Source: Aporrectodea caliginosa (taxonomy: Eukaryota; Annelida; Clitellata; Crassiclitellata; Lumbricidae). Taken from it: a DNA stretch of 64,000 nucleotides. This document shows positions 1-17,380 of this stretch, one piece after another. The notes below the pieces were generated by a model, which was given only the letters and a program-made list of their open reading frames with translations, did not search any database and was not told where the DNA came from. Every line of letters starts with the position of its first letter. Positions within the stretch are counted from its first letter, which is position 1. Location: positions 1-64,000 of the forward strand of contig JACEVL010000691.1 in NCBI GenBank assembly GCA_020284085.1, read 5' to 3'. The position numbers and the translations under genes are program-made.

Positions 1-160
1 CCCCTCTGCTCAGGTCTTGCTCAGTCTTTGCTCAGTTCTTGCTCAGTCTGCTCAGCCTCCCCCCTCTGCTCAGCTCTTGCTCAGCTCCTGCTCAGGTCTT
101 GCTCAGTCCTTGCTCAGTCTGCTCAGCCTCCCCCTCTGCTCAGGTCTTTGCTCAGGTATA
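1..160. repeat. GCTCAG-core minisatellite
   Basis: The first 160 bases are an irregular tandem array built on the hexamer GCTCAG, with variants such as GCTCAGTCTT and GCTCAGCCTCC. It begins at or before the window edge, so its length is unknown. Short plus-strand reading frames across it are repeat translations. Confidence 0.85.
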
Positions 161-611
161 TATAGAGGGCCCCTGCCACACTCGCGGCCATTCTGATTTT
201 GTTACTGGAGCGAACGGGTGTTCGACGTGCTGCCGTGCTGTGTGACACTTCAAGAATATATCGTGTAGAAACCAGGACGTGTTGGTGATTTTTGACTTGA
301 GCGATTGATTGGCTGGTGCTGCTAGACGTTCGCAATACTCCGAACGCCGAATTTGCGCTTCTATAGCGACACGCGGACTGCTGCTCCGTGCAAGCCCAAA
401 CCTCTTCCCTGCCACCTGGTGATCTCAGAGACGACGACGGGGGGTTTTCGCTACAATACTTTGTATTGTATCTGGGCATTTATAAGTAAGTAAGTACAAA
501 AAACGCCTCTAGCAGTAATGACTATTCAGAGGTGCTTCCAGCGTGAGCACTCCGAGGAAACAGAAAAGTTTTCAAGCAATGGACCGAAGTGGATAAACCA
601 CCTGCCATAAT
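161..611. other. Non-coding stretch with TATA-like sequence
   Basis: A TATATATA run lies directly after the minisatellite, followed by about 300 bases of mixed composition ending in a GTAAGTAAGTA stretch that resembles a splice donor. This could be a promoter plus leader of a gene or of a transposable element, but no protein is recognisable on either strand. The promoter reading is weak. Confidence 0.25.
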
Positions 612-803
612 TTAAGCCCGAATGTGTGGGGAAAGGTTATTCCACAAAGAAGGACCCACAGTTGCAAAGGCGTGGTGATGAGCAATGGCTGTCCTGGTCC
701 AGGGGAAGAAGAGGTCAAACATATATGGGTGTGAATTGGAGGTGGAGATGAATGGCTTTCCGGAGCCTACCTCCGTACACCTCCTCTGTCCCATCTCAAA
801 CAT
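612..803 (-). mobile_element. LINE reverse transcriptase C-terminal fragment
   Basis: The minus strand encodes HHAFATVGPSLWNNLSPHIR, matching the conserved tail (xVGPxLWNxLPxxLR) of CR1/L2-type non-LTR retrotransposon polyproteins. Only the last part of the ORF survives. A second degraded copy of about 70 bp in the opposite orientation lies at roughly 1050-1130 (the motif ATGAATGGYTTTCC is shared in inverted form), so two fragments of one family sit close together. Confidence 0.7.
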
Positions 804-1515
804 ACTACTGAAAACTAAGAGGTAACATATATCAAAATTGCTAAATTTTACAGCATGCAGTTGCTGGCATGAGCAAAGGGAATTCCCCTCCTGTTTTACA
901 CTGATTTAATGGTAATCGACTATAAACCATGCGTAATTGTAAAATTCCCAATTTCTAAAGCACTACTTGAAAGCTAAGCAAAGGGCACCAGTTTAATCAA
1001 GAGTGCTGAGTCAAGTCAAAGAGGATTGTCAAATGGAGATGCAAGTCCGGTTGCCAGGGAGTACACAGAGGAGGCGGAAGGAGGTTCTGGAAAACCATTC
1101 ATCTCTACCCCAATGCATACCCATGTATGAATTTAATCTCCAACACATTTAACATAATAAAGTGAATTTTTTTAGTCTCTAAATGTCTGCCAGTGTTGCC
1201 CTCCAATACACAAACATCATTCCTGTATAACGAACTTGGCATCTCTTATACAAGTAACTCCAGCATCTATTAGGCTAGCAGAAAGTGTTTTGAACATATG
1301 CGAGTGCAAAGACCTCAGAGCCAAAGCATGACGAACTCTTAAAAGTTAAGTTAAAACAAACCATTCTGATAATTACAACAATAAGCAAAATCAATCAATA
1401 CAAAATGTGCTAATATGATACCAATAATAACAGTATGGGAATTAAATCGGTTTGATTTGAAAAATTAAACTGCTTCAGTAATGCAGTATCTGATAAGGAA
1501 TAAATATTTACTGAC

Positions 1516-7051
<5,536 letters not shown>

Positions 7052-7109
7052 CTCCTAAAAGCACAGAAACCACAGTTTACAGTAATCAAGCAGAAGAAGC
7101 AAACCCTGG

Positions 7110-7117
7110 TCATGAGT

Positions 7118-7167
<50 letters not shown>

Positions 7168-7640
7168 GTGGCATGCTCCTCTCTGAAGTGCTGCCGTTTC
7201 CACGACCTGCAGCCAGTAGTCTCTATTCTGGGCTCATCTCCAGGAACCAAGAGTTCAGCGGGTACTTCCACCATTCTTGTGTGGTATCCAACAGGCTTCT
7301 TCCAACTTCTTAGTGGGCCGTAAATCATTGCTCACGAGTCACAAGGCCCTGGCATGGTCTTGGTCACTTTTGCAGCATGCAATCTGTCCAAACAGCCATA
7401 AGTCTCCTAGCTTGAATCATCTCTGACATTGGGAAGTGCATTGTGCGATGGTATATTTCCATGTAGGTGAAATGCACTGTATATGAAATGCATAGTATCT
7501 TCCCATATGCACCACGGTTGGAAGGCATCAAGCATCATTTCCAGGTCCTTGGTAATCATCCATGCCCCTGCTCCATACAGGAGGACGGGCAAATATATAT
7601 GCCTTATAAAGATATCATCGTATGCATAATTTATTCCTTT
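7110..7640 (-). mobile_element. RTE/jockey-like LINE 3' fragment with (TGA)n tail
   Basis: Minus-strand pieces in different frames give MPVLLYGAGAWMITKDLEMM, then LFGQIACCKSDQDHARAL, then a degraded form of WRxLVETATLQRG. These correspond in order to the end of the reverse transcriptase ORF of such LINEs. The fragment ends in a (TGA)n run (plus-strand ATC at about 7119-7166), a usual 3' tail for this class. It lies just upstream of the YIPF3 start exon and is dead by several frameshifts. Confidence 0.75.
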
Positions 7641-8433
7641 TCCATCTGATTCATAGGAGTGCTTCTGCTTCTAGTGTCTCTCAGTGGTAGGGCATCGCTA
7701 CACAGTGGTCCCAGACGAAATTAAATCCTGACCCTCTCCAGTGTCACTTTGTCCGTGTCTAGCACAGTAATGCCTTCACCTTTTCCACTGCATAATGTTG
7801 TCACAAACCAGGGTTGTATGGTCTCGAGACTCCAGTCTCGATTAGACTGTGCGAATACAGCATTTGGTGTATAGTACACCCTCTTAAAATCTAAAGAATC
7901 CCCAAGTGGTTCAGAAATCTCTTTCTCGGACTACTACTGTTCTTCATCATCAAATGCAATGGATCACCTTTGTGAACTTCACTGGATTCCTCTTCAATGG
8001 TAAGTTAAGTTTAAGACTGCACATCTTATCTCTCTATATATATACGGTCCATAGTACCTGTTTACTGTCATATCTTAATAATAATAATTATTATTATTAT
8101 TTACATAACTCCATATCGCCTTCTTAGACTGTTGCATTCTTCTAACACTGGCTTATTGCTAGAACTTGGGTTCACAACAATTGTAGGATCGTGTGCTGTC
8201 AGTTGCGCGCCTTGTATCTGGAACCGTCTACCACAAAAGTTTACGTTTCCGTAGCCAGTGCGTTTACGTAACAGTACTGTGTTTGTGGAACTTGTATTAA
8301 TTAAATGTCTGGTGTTTAAGAGATCAAGCTTGAAAAATGATTAGAGGATATGTTACTTGTTGATTATGGTTTATTCTTTTCCACACTCTGGACTTCGTTA
8401 TTAACAGCTCTTACGATCAGACTGTCTTAACTC

Positions 8434-9107
8434 GGGTGCGGGCCGAATCCCCGAAACCCGAATCCCCCAAATGAATTTCGGCCGGATCCCCGAAATTGAT
8501 TTTCGAAGTCCGACCCGAATGAATATAATTAATAAATAAACATTTGAATAGGCAGTATATCGTATACATCAAGGCCACGCTAGGTCTTTGTCGTGTTTAC
8601 AAGTTAACTTTAAATAGCTTCGGCCGCTTAGAATGACTGGCTACGGAACCGCCCGGACGGTGCCGCCTTTTTACGGAACCGCCCGCAAATAACCTATGGG
8701 CGATTGAGCATATCTATGGCGTACATCCCGTTGAAATAAATATTGGCAAAAGCCTGTCAGAACTTGGTGTCTTCCCGCCGAATTTTTATATGGCGGACAA
8801 CCCGAGTGTCGGTTAGGGCCAGGTTAGTATTCGTGTGGTCGATCCCCGTCAAATTAGGCGTCGTGAGGGTCGGTTAGGTTAGTTTCGTTAATCCCTTAAC
8901 TACTGCGCTATTGATGGTTCGGCTTTCACGCCATAGATATGTGCAATCGCCCATAGATTATTTGCGGACGGTTCCGTAGAAAAAGAAATTACGGCACCGT
9001 CCGACGGTTCCGTAGCCAGTGTCTAGAAAACTGTTTTCGGGAAATCGGGCTTTTGTCTGTTTTCAGCGTTTTCGGGGATTCGGGTTTCGGGGATTCGGGC
9101 TGACCCC
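8434..9107. mobile_element. Non-autonomous DNA transposon, 8-bp TSD, GAATCCCC-rich ends
   Basis: The ends form an inverted repeat: the left end holds GCCGAATCCCCGAAACCCGA and the right end is its near-exact reverse complement, with the similarity extending to GGG at the tip. The exact octamer CTTAACTC flanks both sides (8426-8433 and 9108-9115), which fits hAT-type target duplication. A separate MITE at 8636-9020 interrupts it; without that the element would be about 290 bp. No transposase is encoded. A rearranged relative lies at about 16240-16485. Confidence 0.8.
8636..9020. mobile_element. 385-bp MITE with ~85-bp terminal inverted repeats
   Basis: The left end starts ACTGGCTACGGAACCG and continues through GGACGGTGCCG, GCAAATAA and TATGGGCGATTG to CATATCTATGGCGT. 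The right end repeats all these blocks in reverse complement and ends CGGTTCCGTAGCCAGT, so the TIRs run for roughly 85 bp with a few indels. The centre has TTAGG-like motifs (GGTCGGTTAGGTTAG). It is inserted in the transposon at 8434-9107. A related core lies at 34600-34715. Confidence 0.85.
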
Positions 9108-9109
9108 CT

Positions 9110-10290
9110 TAACTCAGATACACGAAACTACACTTGTGTCTAAATCTTCGACTGTTTTTATTAGGTCATCAGAAACGTTATCTGACATCTTAGCTTCAGA
9201 CCTTGTTCATTTTAAAATAAGTCTTTTGACCTGGTTGAGCAACTGCAATAGGTTCCCCATAGGTTCCAGAATTCACAGCTTTAAAAATACCTCTATACGC
9301 CTACAACCAGAATTGAGTTAATTCTAATTTAGCTCTGAGTATATATTCAGAAAATAACTAACACTTCTCTAGAATTTCTAAAAAAATTCCAAATGAAAGT
9401 ATTAAATGTGACAGAAAATTAAGAAACTCGATCAACATTCCGTATTATGTTTACATTGCTGCCGTTTCCTCCAGAGAACGCCATTTTGCCTTTCACACCT
9501 GCCCAGAGGTGTGCGCCATTCAAATAACGCCACGAAAAAATGAAAACTGGCGCTCTTACCTAGTAGGCGTAAAATATAATCCGTCCTCGTACAAAATGTC
9601 ATTCAAGAGCGGCAATAAAATCTACAGGCACACAAGAAACGCCAGAAAATATCCCGCTATAGGCACACAAGAAAAACCAGCAACCACCGTAGCTACCTAC
9701 TGAACCGGGGCACCAAAACTCCACATCTCTGGGCAACCACGATGAAAATGGAAGACCCCTTCCATTGCGTGCAAATTAAAATGCAAAGAAAAAGTACAAA
9801 AAGAACTCTCACCCACGGGACTTTCATCTTTTTAATCGATCCATATTATTTCGTGCTCCAAGGGGGCTGCATGCAACCCGACGACCGCAGGAGGAGGAAC
9901 AACCACAGGGTGCTGTTCTCCGACGCCCTCGTAGCCTCTCCTATGGTTTTCTGGAACAAATCCATCGAAAATTGCCTCCATGAAACATTTCGGACAATAA
10001 GAATGCATAGCTTTCTGACGCTCGACAAACCTTTCACTGGATGAATTCCATGAAGTCGCATCAGCGCGTTGGACCATTCCAGAAATCTCTTTTTTTGTCA
10101 TTCCAAACAGATCTCGTCTATTGCTGGCGGCTGGATTTCCGGTGCAACCTCAGAAATGGCCTCCGAAGCGAACACATCCTGCATCGCCACCTCAGTGAGA
10201 TCCACTAACGGGTGTTCTCCTAAGAACTTCTTTGGCTCCTCTCCGAGTGTTGAAGCCATCTGACTTCCCTCAGAAGCGTCGTCCGCGTCT
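9110..10290. other. Unassigned stretch, possible relic ORF
   Basis: No supported gene was found at 9116-9800. From 10290 down to about 9830 the minus strand reads in acidic frames (for example EEPKKFLGEHPLVDLTEVAM) and then, in another frame, KAMHSYCPKCFMEAIFDGF. The first frame resembles a continuation of the minus-strand text at 12260-12420 (MNGQELIDVPVFEDIVEQ), suggesting one older coding region split by the LINE at 10291-12260. The family was not recognised. Confidence 0.3.
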
Positions 10291-12260
10291 GATATGTAAT
10301 GTAATGTAATTAGTAATTTATATAGCGCCGCTCACAGCCGAGGCCATTCAGTAGCGCTCCCAGTGCGAGAACCCCGAGAGAAGAAATATGTTTTAAGGAG
10401 AGAGAGAGATGAAGACAATGATCCAGAAAGGAAAGTCTCACGCAAAGTGAAGTGCAGGGCATTCCATAAGGAGGGCCCAATGATGGAAATTTAAAGGATC
10501 GAGTTTGAGCAATCGTAGTCCTAGCTCGTGGGACAAAGAAGTCAGATCGGTCCAGAGATCGTAAAGGCCGATGAGAAGATGCAGAAAGAGGAGGACGAAT
10601 GACATCCCTGAGGTATTTTGGAGCAAGTCCCAGTTTTGGATTTGAGGACCAAAGCAAGGACTTTAAACTGAATGCGGTCAGAGAGAGGAAGCCAATGCAG
10701 TTGGTTAACCATGAATGATGATATATGGGAGTATTTAGGAAGGTGAGCAATCAATCGAGCAGCAGTATTGAGAACAGATTGAATAGGGTATAGACGGACC
10801 TTGGGAAGATCAATAAGTAGGGAGTTGCAATAATCAATTCTGGAACAGACAAATGCATGGACAATGGATGCCATGGTAGAGAGAGGAACAGATCTGCGAA
10901 TAACCCTGAGACGCCGTAGGTGAAAGTAAGAGGATCGTGTAAGGTTGGTTACATGAGCAGAAAAAGTGAGAGCTGTCCAAAGTGACACCTAGGTCACGCA
11001 CACAAGTAGAGAACGTAAAATTGGGAAAGTTTTCAGAGAGAAGCGAAAAGTCAATTTTCAGAAGTTGTTGGGGTGTGCCAAGCCAAATAAGTTGAGTTTT
11101 GGAAGAGTTTAGCGAAAGGCGATTGGAAGACATCCACAAATGCAAGTCATGGGAAAGAGCTTCAATACGGCGAGCTAAAGTGAGTTGAGTAGACGCAGGA
11201 CCATGAACATATGCCTGAACGTCATCAGCAAAAAGGTGACCAGTAGCGCAGAGTAATATTATTTGTAAACAAAGAGGTAATATCGGCCGTGTACAAAATG
11301 AAAAGAAGGGGTCCAAGGACTGATCCCTGAGGAACTCCTAGAAGGAAAGGCACCCAGTTAGACCTGGAATTACCAGCTATAACCATTTGGGTGCGACCAG
11401 ACAGGTAGGATTGAAGCCAGAGAAGAGGGACTCCCTTAAGACCATAGGAGGATTCAAGGCGTTGGAGCAGAATATCGTGATCCACCATGTCGAAGGCTGC
11501 TGAGACATCAAAAAGTGCAAGAAGGGTGACCTGAGCCTTATCAATAGCTGAGTAGATGTCAGCTAGCATAGAGAGCAGGGCTGTTTCAGTTGAGTGGAAC
11601 GCCCTGAAACCAGATTGGTGTGAGGGGAGAAGGCCTGAAGACTCAACTTAAGGTAAGGAAGAATCTGAATTGAAACCAGACGTTCAAGGGTTTTTGAAAG
11701 AAAAGACAGGTTAGAAATAGGCCGATAATTTTTGCAGTCGTTTTGGTCCAGATTAGTTTTCTTAAGTGCCGGGAAAACCAAAGCACGTTTTTGGGAAGCA
11801 GGAATGCAGCCCTCAGCAAGCGATCTATTGAAGAGATAGAGAAAGAACGGTGCAAGATCATCAAGTATGTCAATAATAATAAATGGAGGGAGTGGGTCTA
11901 GTTCACATGATCTAAGATTAACACCCGAGAAAACTGTTCTTAGATCAGCGTCCGTAATAGGCTTAAAGCCAACGAACTCGGAAGATGTAGATGAGAACAC
12001 CGGAGGTGTAGGCTAGCATCAGCTGTAGCGGCACGGAGAGAGTTTGTCTTCGTGTTCAGCGTGTCAAGAAACTCATCATATCAGCAGTGAAGGCTGGAGT
12101 CTCGAGCGGACGAGACGGCCGACCAAGAAGCCCCGAGATGGAAGACCATAGACGCCGTGGGTGTTTTTCGTTACGCCGCTTACGCGAGACAAGGTTCTCC
12201 CAGTAAGCGGCCTCTTTGTGATGGTATAGCCGGTGAAGGCATCGAAGATCCATCCCGCAT
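10291..12260 (-). mobile_element. CR1/L2-like LINE, 5'-truncated and frameshifted
   Basis: Minus-strand pieces occur in the correct order but in different frames. They are a pre-RT segment (AAYWENLVSRKRRNEKHPRR, 12253-12056), the fingers (KNYRPISNLSFLSKTLERLV, 12000-11563), the palm (TLLALFDVSAAFDMVDHDIL and GVPQGSVLGPLLFILY, 11569-11225), the catalytic LFADDVQAY (about 11250), and the thumb and tail (SRIDYCNSLLIDLP, LHWLPLSDRIQFKVL, 10988-10310). The endonuclease is missing. The 3' end reads TATATAAATT and a (TACAT)n tail at 10291-10312. At least five frameshifts make it inactive. Confidence 0.9.
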
Positions 12261-13256
12261 CAGATCCATCCCGCTTCTGTTCGACTATGTCCTCAAACAC
12301 AGGAACATCGATCAGTTCCTGGCCATTCATTATTCGCAGAAGGACCGGTTTCATTGTTATCTTGCAGTGCTAGCCACTCGTGTTTATTCATCCAGTGCCT
12401 GGCATATGAAGATCGATATAAGTAGGCCCCTACTTCCTTTGATAAAGCTTTGGACATTTCAATTTTCTAATTGGTAACTAGTCTATGCCAAGTTGCCAAC
12501 AATCGTTATTTATATGAGGTCGTTGCCAACAATGACCGTACATGGTCGAGAACAGGTCGCTGGTCGAGACCATAACCAGTCACTTTATCAAATCTTGACT
12601 ATTTTAGGCTTGTATATTTTGGGCTCGTTTTCCTTCTAATTCAAAAATTAATATAAATGCTTAATTTAATTTTGGTCTAAAATCTCGCAAATATATTTCA
12701 GTTGAGGCATATTGGGGTGTCCATACTAAGTGGTAACATCACTGGCGTGACGCGCAGTAGGGTAGCGCTGTAGCGTGATCGCTTCCCGCAACTCCCCCAA
12801 AAGGTCTACTCAAGCCTATCATTCGCGAGATGACGCGTTTGTAAAATGAGACGTAAGACGTAATGGGCGCCTTGCGCACGTGGCTGCTGTATATAGTTAA
12901 ATTCGACTCCTGTAAGGCTGTAATAACTTGTGATCATCCGTTCATACTGAATTGTAATCATACTGTTTGTCGGTTTCAATCAATAAAGCATGATTATATT
13001 TGCGTACATGTATGTACGGCGATCTTCCCAATAAGCGCAGCACCTAAGCAGGAGCGTAGTCAGCGTACCCAGACTTAAATTCCAGAGGAGGCAAATTCAC
13101 AGACCATTGGCAAAATTCTGGTTATTGGGGTCATTGGTCAATAGAAGTTCCAGTATATAAAGAAAGCAAGAGGAGGCAACTGCTTCCTCGTGCCTCCATG
13201 TAGCTACGCCTATGCACCTAAGTGCATTTGCCTTAGATTGGAAGTACTTTGGTGTC
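12261..13256. other. Intergenic stretch without supported gene
   Basis: Apart from the possible relic reading at 12260-12420, no coding signal was seen. Motifs of the GGTCGAGACC type at about 12540-12580 resemble transposon ends but could not be paired with a target duplication. Confidence 0.4.
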
Positions 13257-13707
13257 CCAGAATGCAGTGTTGTGCACGAGACCAAAATTCCAAGACCAAG
13301 ACCGCGGGGTCCAAGACCAAGACCGCGTGGTTCAAGACCAAGACCGCGTGGTCCAAGACCAAGACCAAGTGGTCCAAGACCGAGACCGAGACCGCATCAT
13401 CCAGGACCAAGATCTAAGCCTCAAGACCATAAATGCAATTCTCAGTTACATATTCCCATTATTGAGATCAGATTTTTATTATATTTAGAGTTATGGTTTT
13501 TGTCCCCAAGTCTTCGAGGTCTCATGAAGAACACACTATATAGCTAAAGACACTCTCAGTAGGTGCAGGTGTTGCGGAATACAAAAAACTTTGCCAGTAG
13601 AGAAAAATTCCCCACCAAATGCCTGATCTGCATTGTTTACCCGGCTACTAATTTTGCCTCAAGAAACTGCATCAGTGTAAGCTTAACTAGTCACTAAAGC
13701 ACCAGAG

Positions 13708-15286
13708 CATGGGCGTCGAGAGCCAAATCTGGCCCCGGGGCAGACATCCATCAGGGCCCCTCGTTTTTATTATTAAGCCCAAGTCTGGTGCAAGCCTGAA
13801 AAAGGCTATCAAATTACATTTAACGAATAATAATAAGGGTAATAATAATAATAACAGGGCTTTTAGTGTGCAGTTCTACACGAAAAGGGCAGTTCTAAAT
13901 GAATTTGTGCAGCTGTAGAAGCATTTTTGTGCAGTAAATGATTAAATGTTTTAAAATGTTCATTGTCGTCCGATTTGGAATAATTCACTATGGCTTTTAA
14001 GGGGTTAACTGTGCAGTTCTAAAAATTCCCTTTTAGCCCTGAATAATAATAGTAAAAGTAAATGTGAAAATCAATTTCTGGTTTAAAAGTTCCATATAAT
14101 TATGACTCTAATTTTAAAGAAATTAACAGAAATTTCATATAAAAATATGATTATGTGAATGTGGTAAATGATTTTTAAAATGACATTTATCGCATTATGA
14201 TATCCAATTTCAAGAGGTCAGGATACATCAATTGAGGCGTTGCATTGTCTACATGGACTACGTCAACAACTCGCTATATCCTACCATGATCAATTCCACG
14301 TACATGTAGGCTACTATCATACTAGCAACGATATTGTCAGCTTGATTTGCTGCATCATTCGCTTTTGATGGAATTGAAAATGCAAGGCTTTGTCTCTCGT
14401 TTGCATTCCTGACTTTCACCAATCTTTCTTTCCTTTATTGAGCTCCAGATTTCTGATGGTAATTCATCTTCTAATTCGTTATTAACTTAATGGAATTATA
14501 TTATAATATCAAATATTGGTAATTTGATATCAATTATCTATTGTGATAAATTACATCCAGTTAAATTACATCCAGTTAAAGTATTATCTATTTTGACAAT
14601 AACTCAAATTTCAATTGAGAAGTTTACATCCAGTACAAATTTGATGCCTCCCAGAAAACGAATAATCAATTCTAGGCCGACTGCTGATAAATCTCAAAAT
14701 AGGCTTAGGCTTCTGATAAGCAGCGTTTTTCAAATTCAAGTTATTCAACTATAACGTGGCCTAGAACTTTGCATTACGCACCCCGTAATGCAAAGTTCTT
14801 AGCCACTCATACGATTCTGGTGGAGTATAGAATTCAGTCAGAAATCGAAATTTGTCTGCATCAGTTAACTTTGCATCAGCAGCTATAGTCCAAAACCATT
14901 CTGATGAGTGATGACCAACTTCTGTTACTGTGCTCGCTCCTAAATCCTTTGACTGAGCAACTGAGACTGTTAAGTTTCACAGTTATTAAATCGTTTTCGT
15001 TAACAACAATGCTAACCTTTTCAGTCCCATTTCCACCGTCACATTTGTTATTGGCTTGGCTTACATTTTGGTAAAGAAATTCAAACGATCAGTACCTCAT
15101 TTACTTCATTATCTAGCTATTAAATTGAAGCAATTAGACTGCATAAGGCAAAAAGTGCCAAAAACCCACAGGTTTCTTCAGTTCGAACAAAGTTGTAGAC
15201 ATTTTCGGTCCCCTGCCAGGGGCCCCTGCCATAGAACCGGGCCCCGGGGCAGCAACCCCACCTGACCCCCCCTCTCATCGGCCCTG
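13708..15286. mobile_element. Non-autonomous hAT-like transposon B (nested in A)
   Basis: The left end is CATGGGCGTCGAGAG and the right end reverse complement is CAGGGCCGATGAGAG, matching at 11 of 15 positions. Both are followed inward by a CCCCGGGGC block. The exact octamer CACCAGAG flanks the element (13700-13707 and 15287-15294). The interior is AT-rich with no recognisable transposase, so a trans-acting source is inferred. Confidence 0.88.
14764..14798. other. Perfect 15-bp hairpin inside hAT B
   Basis: GAACTTTGCATTACG (14764-14778) and its exact reverse complement (14784-14798) are separated by a five-base loop, CACCC. The transcript of either strand could fold here. It may be a recombination relic; its role is unknown. 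Confidence 0.8.
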
Positions 15287-16239
15287 CACCAGAGGCATGG
15301 TTAGCTGTGCCTCAACGTTTTCTTGTCACTTCTGACAAGAAGCGAACAACGCGGTCCTCTCTCGCTTTGTCCCATATAGGCGGATCGTCGCATGAATTCG
15401 ACGCTATCTCAGAAGTCCCTGAATAACCGAAAATATCGACAACATTTAACAAATAATCCACTCTAGTTCCCACCAAAGGCGCAAAACCAAGACCAAAGGC
15501 GAATGACCGAGACCAGACGCCCAAGACCACACCTCTAAGACGGTAAGACCAAGACCAAGACCGCACCTTTAAAGACCAAGACCGAGACCAAGACCGGCAC
15601 ATTCGAGACCGAGACCAAGACCAAGACTGCATTTTTTCGGTCTCGAGACCAAGACCGCGGTCTCGAGACCACATCACTGCCAGAATGGCAGGAAAGAAAT
15701 GTGGTCACCCTTGGCTTGAAAACCAACATCACAAACCAAGTGTCCAGTACAGGTTACTTGAAACACAGTACTGAAAGATATCCTTCAATTTTGTTCTGCC
15801 AACATTTTATGCAGCAGCAAAAACTAAGTGCTTTGCTGTCATCAGAAACAAATGTGGCAAATCAAACCAAGAATCCACTATCCATTATACGGTGCTATTA
15901 AGTAGTTCTCATAAAGTGAAAGACCACAGAGCTCCAGTCAGCAGGTTTCCATGTTAACATAATTTATGTACAATTTTGTACATGTGCATGTAACTATAAT
16001 ATTTACATATCCAAAATGTAACTTATTCCTACATGTTACTTACTATAATTAATACTTTATTAGAATTGCTGTATGACTACCATGTTTTGTAATAAATTTA
16101 TGTAATTGTACTTGATAAAAGTTGACTTTGGTCTGCTTGGGGTCAAACACAGATGAACAACATGAGCCCTGACACAAACTGCAAGCGAAAATACACTGTC
16201 TCGAAAAGTTCAAATGTTTATTTGTTAATTATATTCTTT

Positions 16240-16485
16240 TGGGGTCGGACTTAGAAAATCAATTTGGGGGATAAGGCGGAAATGCCTTTCGGGGATTCGG
16301 CCCGCACCCAGTATACATCGATATACATCAAGGCCACGCTGGGTCTGTCATTTGACAATTTAACTCTGAATAGCTTTCTGGAGTTCTGCCGCTTTCTAGA
16401 CAACTGTTTTCGGGAAATCGGGCTTCTGTGTATTTTCAGCGTTTTCGGGGATTCGAATTTCAGGATTGGGGTTGACCACTGCCAT
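16240..16485. mobile_element. Rearranged relative of the 8434-9107 transposon
   Basis: It shares ATACATCAAGGCCACGCT, a degraded TTTAAATAGCTT-type centre and a right end with GTTTTCGGGAAATCGGGCTT and TTCAGCGTTTTCGGGGATTC. There is no 385-bp MITE here. The leftmost ~75 bases (GGTCGGACTT to GGCCCGCACCC) are the reverse complement of the leftmost block of the other copy, so the end module is inverted between the two copies. No target duplication was found. Confidence 0.7.
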
Positions 16486-16983
16486 AAATTTGACATAGTC
16501 TTAAACAGACATAAACTGCAAAAATCGTCTTCAGTTTGTGAACATTTTATTTAAGCCCCTCATTTCGTAACTTAATTTTCCTATAAACATGTTACATATT
16601 CTCATCATCTACTGTCGTACTGACAATCCAGTTATTCCAGTATAAGTAGTTAAATACAAAATCACCCATTTTCATTAAGAGTCAAAACCGGAAAAGGAAG
16701 TAATGGCTAGAAGAACTCACGCAATGCACCAAAGATGTTAAAATCTTTGCAATGCACGGCATAGTTAATATTGAGCCAACACTGTATGACGTATTCACTT
16801 AGAAACGTTAGCACCCCTTGCGATCGTTACATATTCCGCAAGCGATGTACCCAAAATAACAACTGCCATGTCAGTCGAATAAACTTCTGTTTACTGAATC
16901 AAAGACAGACAGTCGTTCATACCGGCATGTTCACAGAAATCAGTATGATACTCGCAACTCGCCTTATCTACATACATGTAGAT

Positions 16984-17245
16984 AAGGGGGGCCCGATAGC
17001 GCATTGGATAACACACTGGCTTAGAGAGCGAGAGGTACCGAGTTCGAGTGCCGTAGGGCGGACATGCTTTGTAGGCTGCTATTAGTGCCGTGTATTGCAG
17101 GCTGTCTGTTCTGTTAGTAGTTAAGATTTATGTCTTCTGTCATTTGCGTTCTTGTGAATTGTTTCAATTGCATAACATGTAAATGTACAGCGAAGTGCGT
17201 TTATCAGGCGTTTCAATAAAGAAAAGATTTATTATTTATTATTAT
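16984..17245 (+). mobile_element. tRNA-derived SINE, second family
   Basis: The head GGGCCCGATAGCGCATTGG contains an A-box-like block, and GAGTTCGAGTGCC about 35 bases on is a B-box. A tRNA-unrelated body follows, ending in AATAAAGAAAAG and a TTATT-rich tail. The cloverleaf is not complete, so this is not a tRNA gene. A perfect 11-bp hairpin (CTTATCTACAT, 16963-16986) abuts its 5' end. Confidence 0.7.
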
Positions 17246-17380
17246 GTATTGTTTGGATTTCTATTGCAGCTATACAGCTGATATCAGAGGTATGCTACAT
17301 TTGTTAGCAGATAGAACTCTGTAGGCGACAGGACCTGGTCAACTAATATCATGTACTTTAATACCAGGAATCAGCCAGTT

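Larger units (their letters stand above)
13265..15679. mobile_element. Non-autonomous hAT-like transposon A (outer)
   Basis: The left end begins CAGTGTTGTGCACGAGACC. The right end, reverse complemented, begins CAGTGATGTGGTCTCGAGACC. The octamer CCAGAATG is exactly duplicated on both sides (13257-13264, 15680-15687). Both subterminal regions carry CCAAGACC/GAGACC repeats: on the left a 21-bp unit repeats about five times from 13290, on the right they are spread over 15480-15660. No transposase was seen. A second element with its own target duplication is inserted inside (13708-15286), so the outer element alone is about 830 bp. Confidence 0.9.

Noticed and set aside
7812..12583. One large hAT element bounded by GGTCTCGAGAC-type ends
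   Set aside because: The end sequences are only partly alike, and no matching 8-bp duplication could be found.
13190..13488. Lys/Thr- or Gln/Asp-rich plus-strand proteins
   Set aside because: They are translations of the 21-bp subterminal repeats of hAT element A.
16984..17060. Functional tRNA gene
   Set aside because: A and B boxes exist but the cloverleaf does not close, and a long body with an AT-rich tail follows, as in a SINE.
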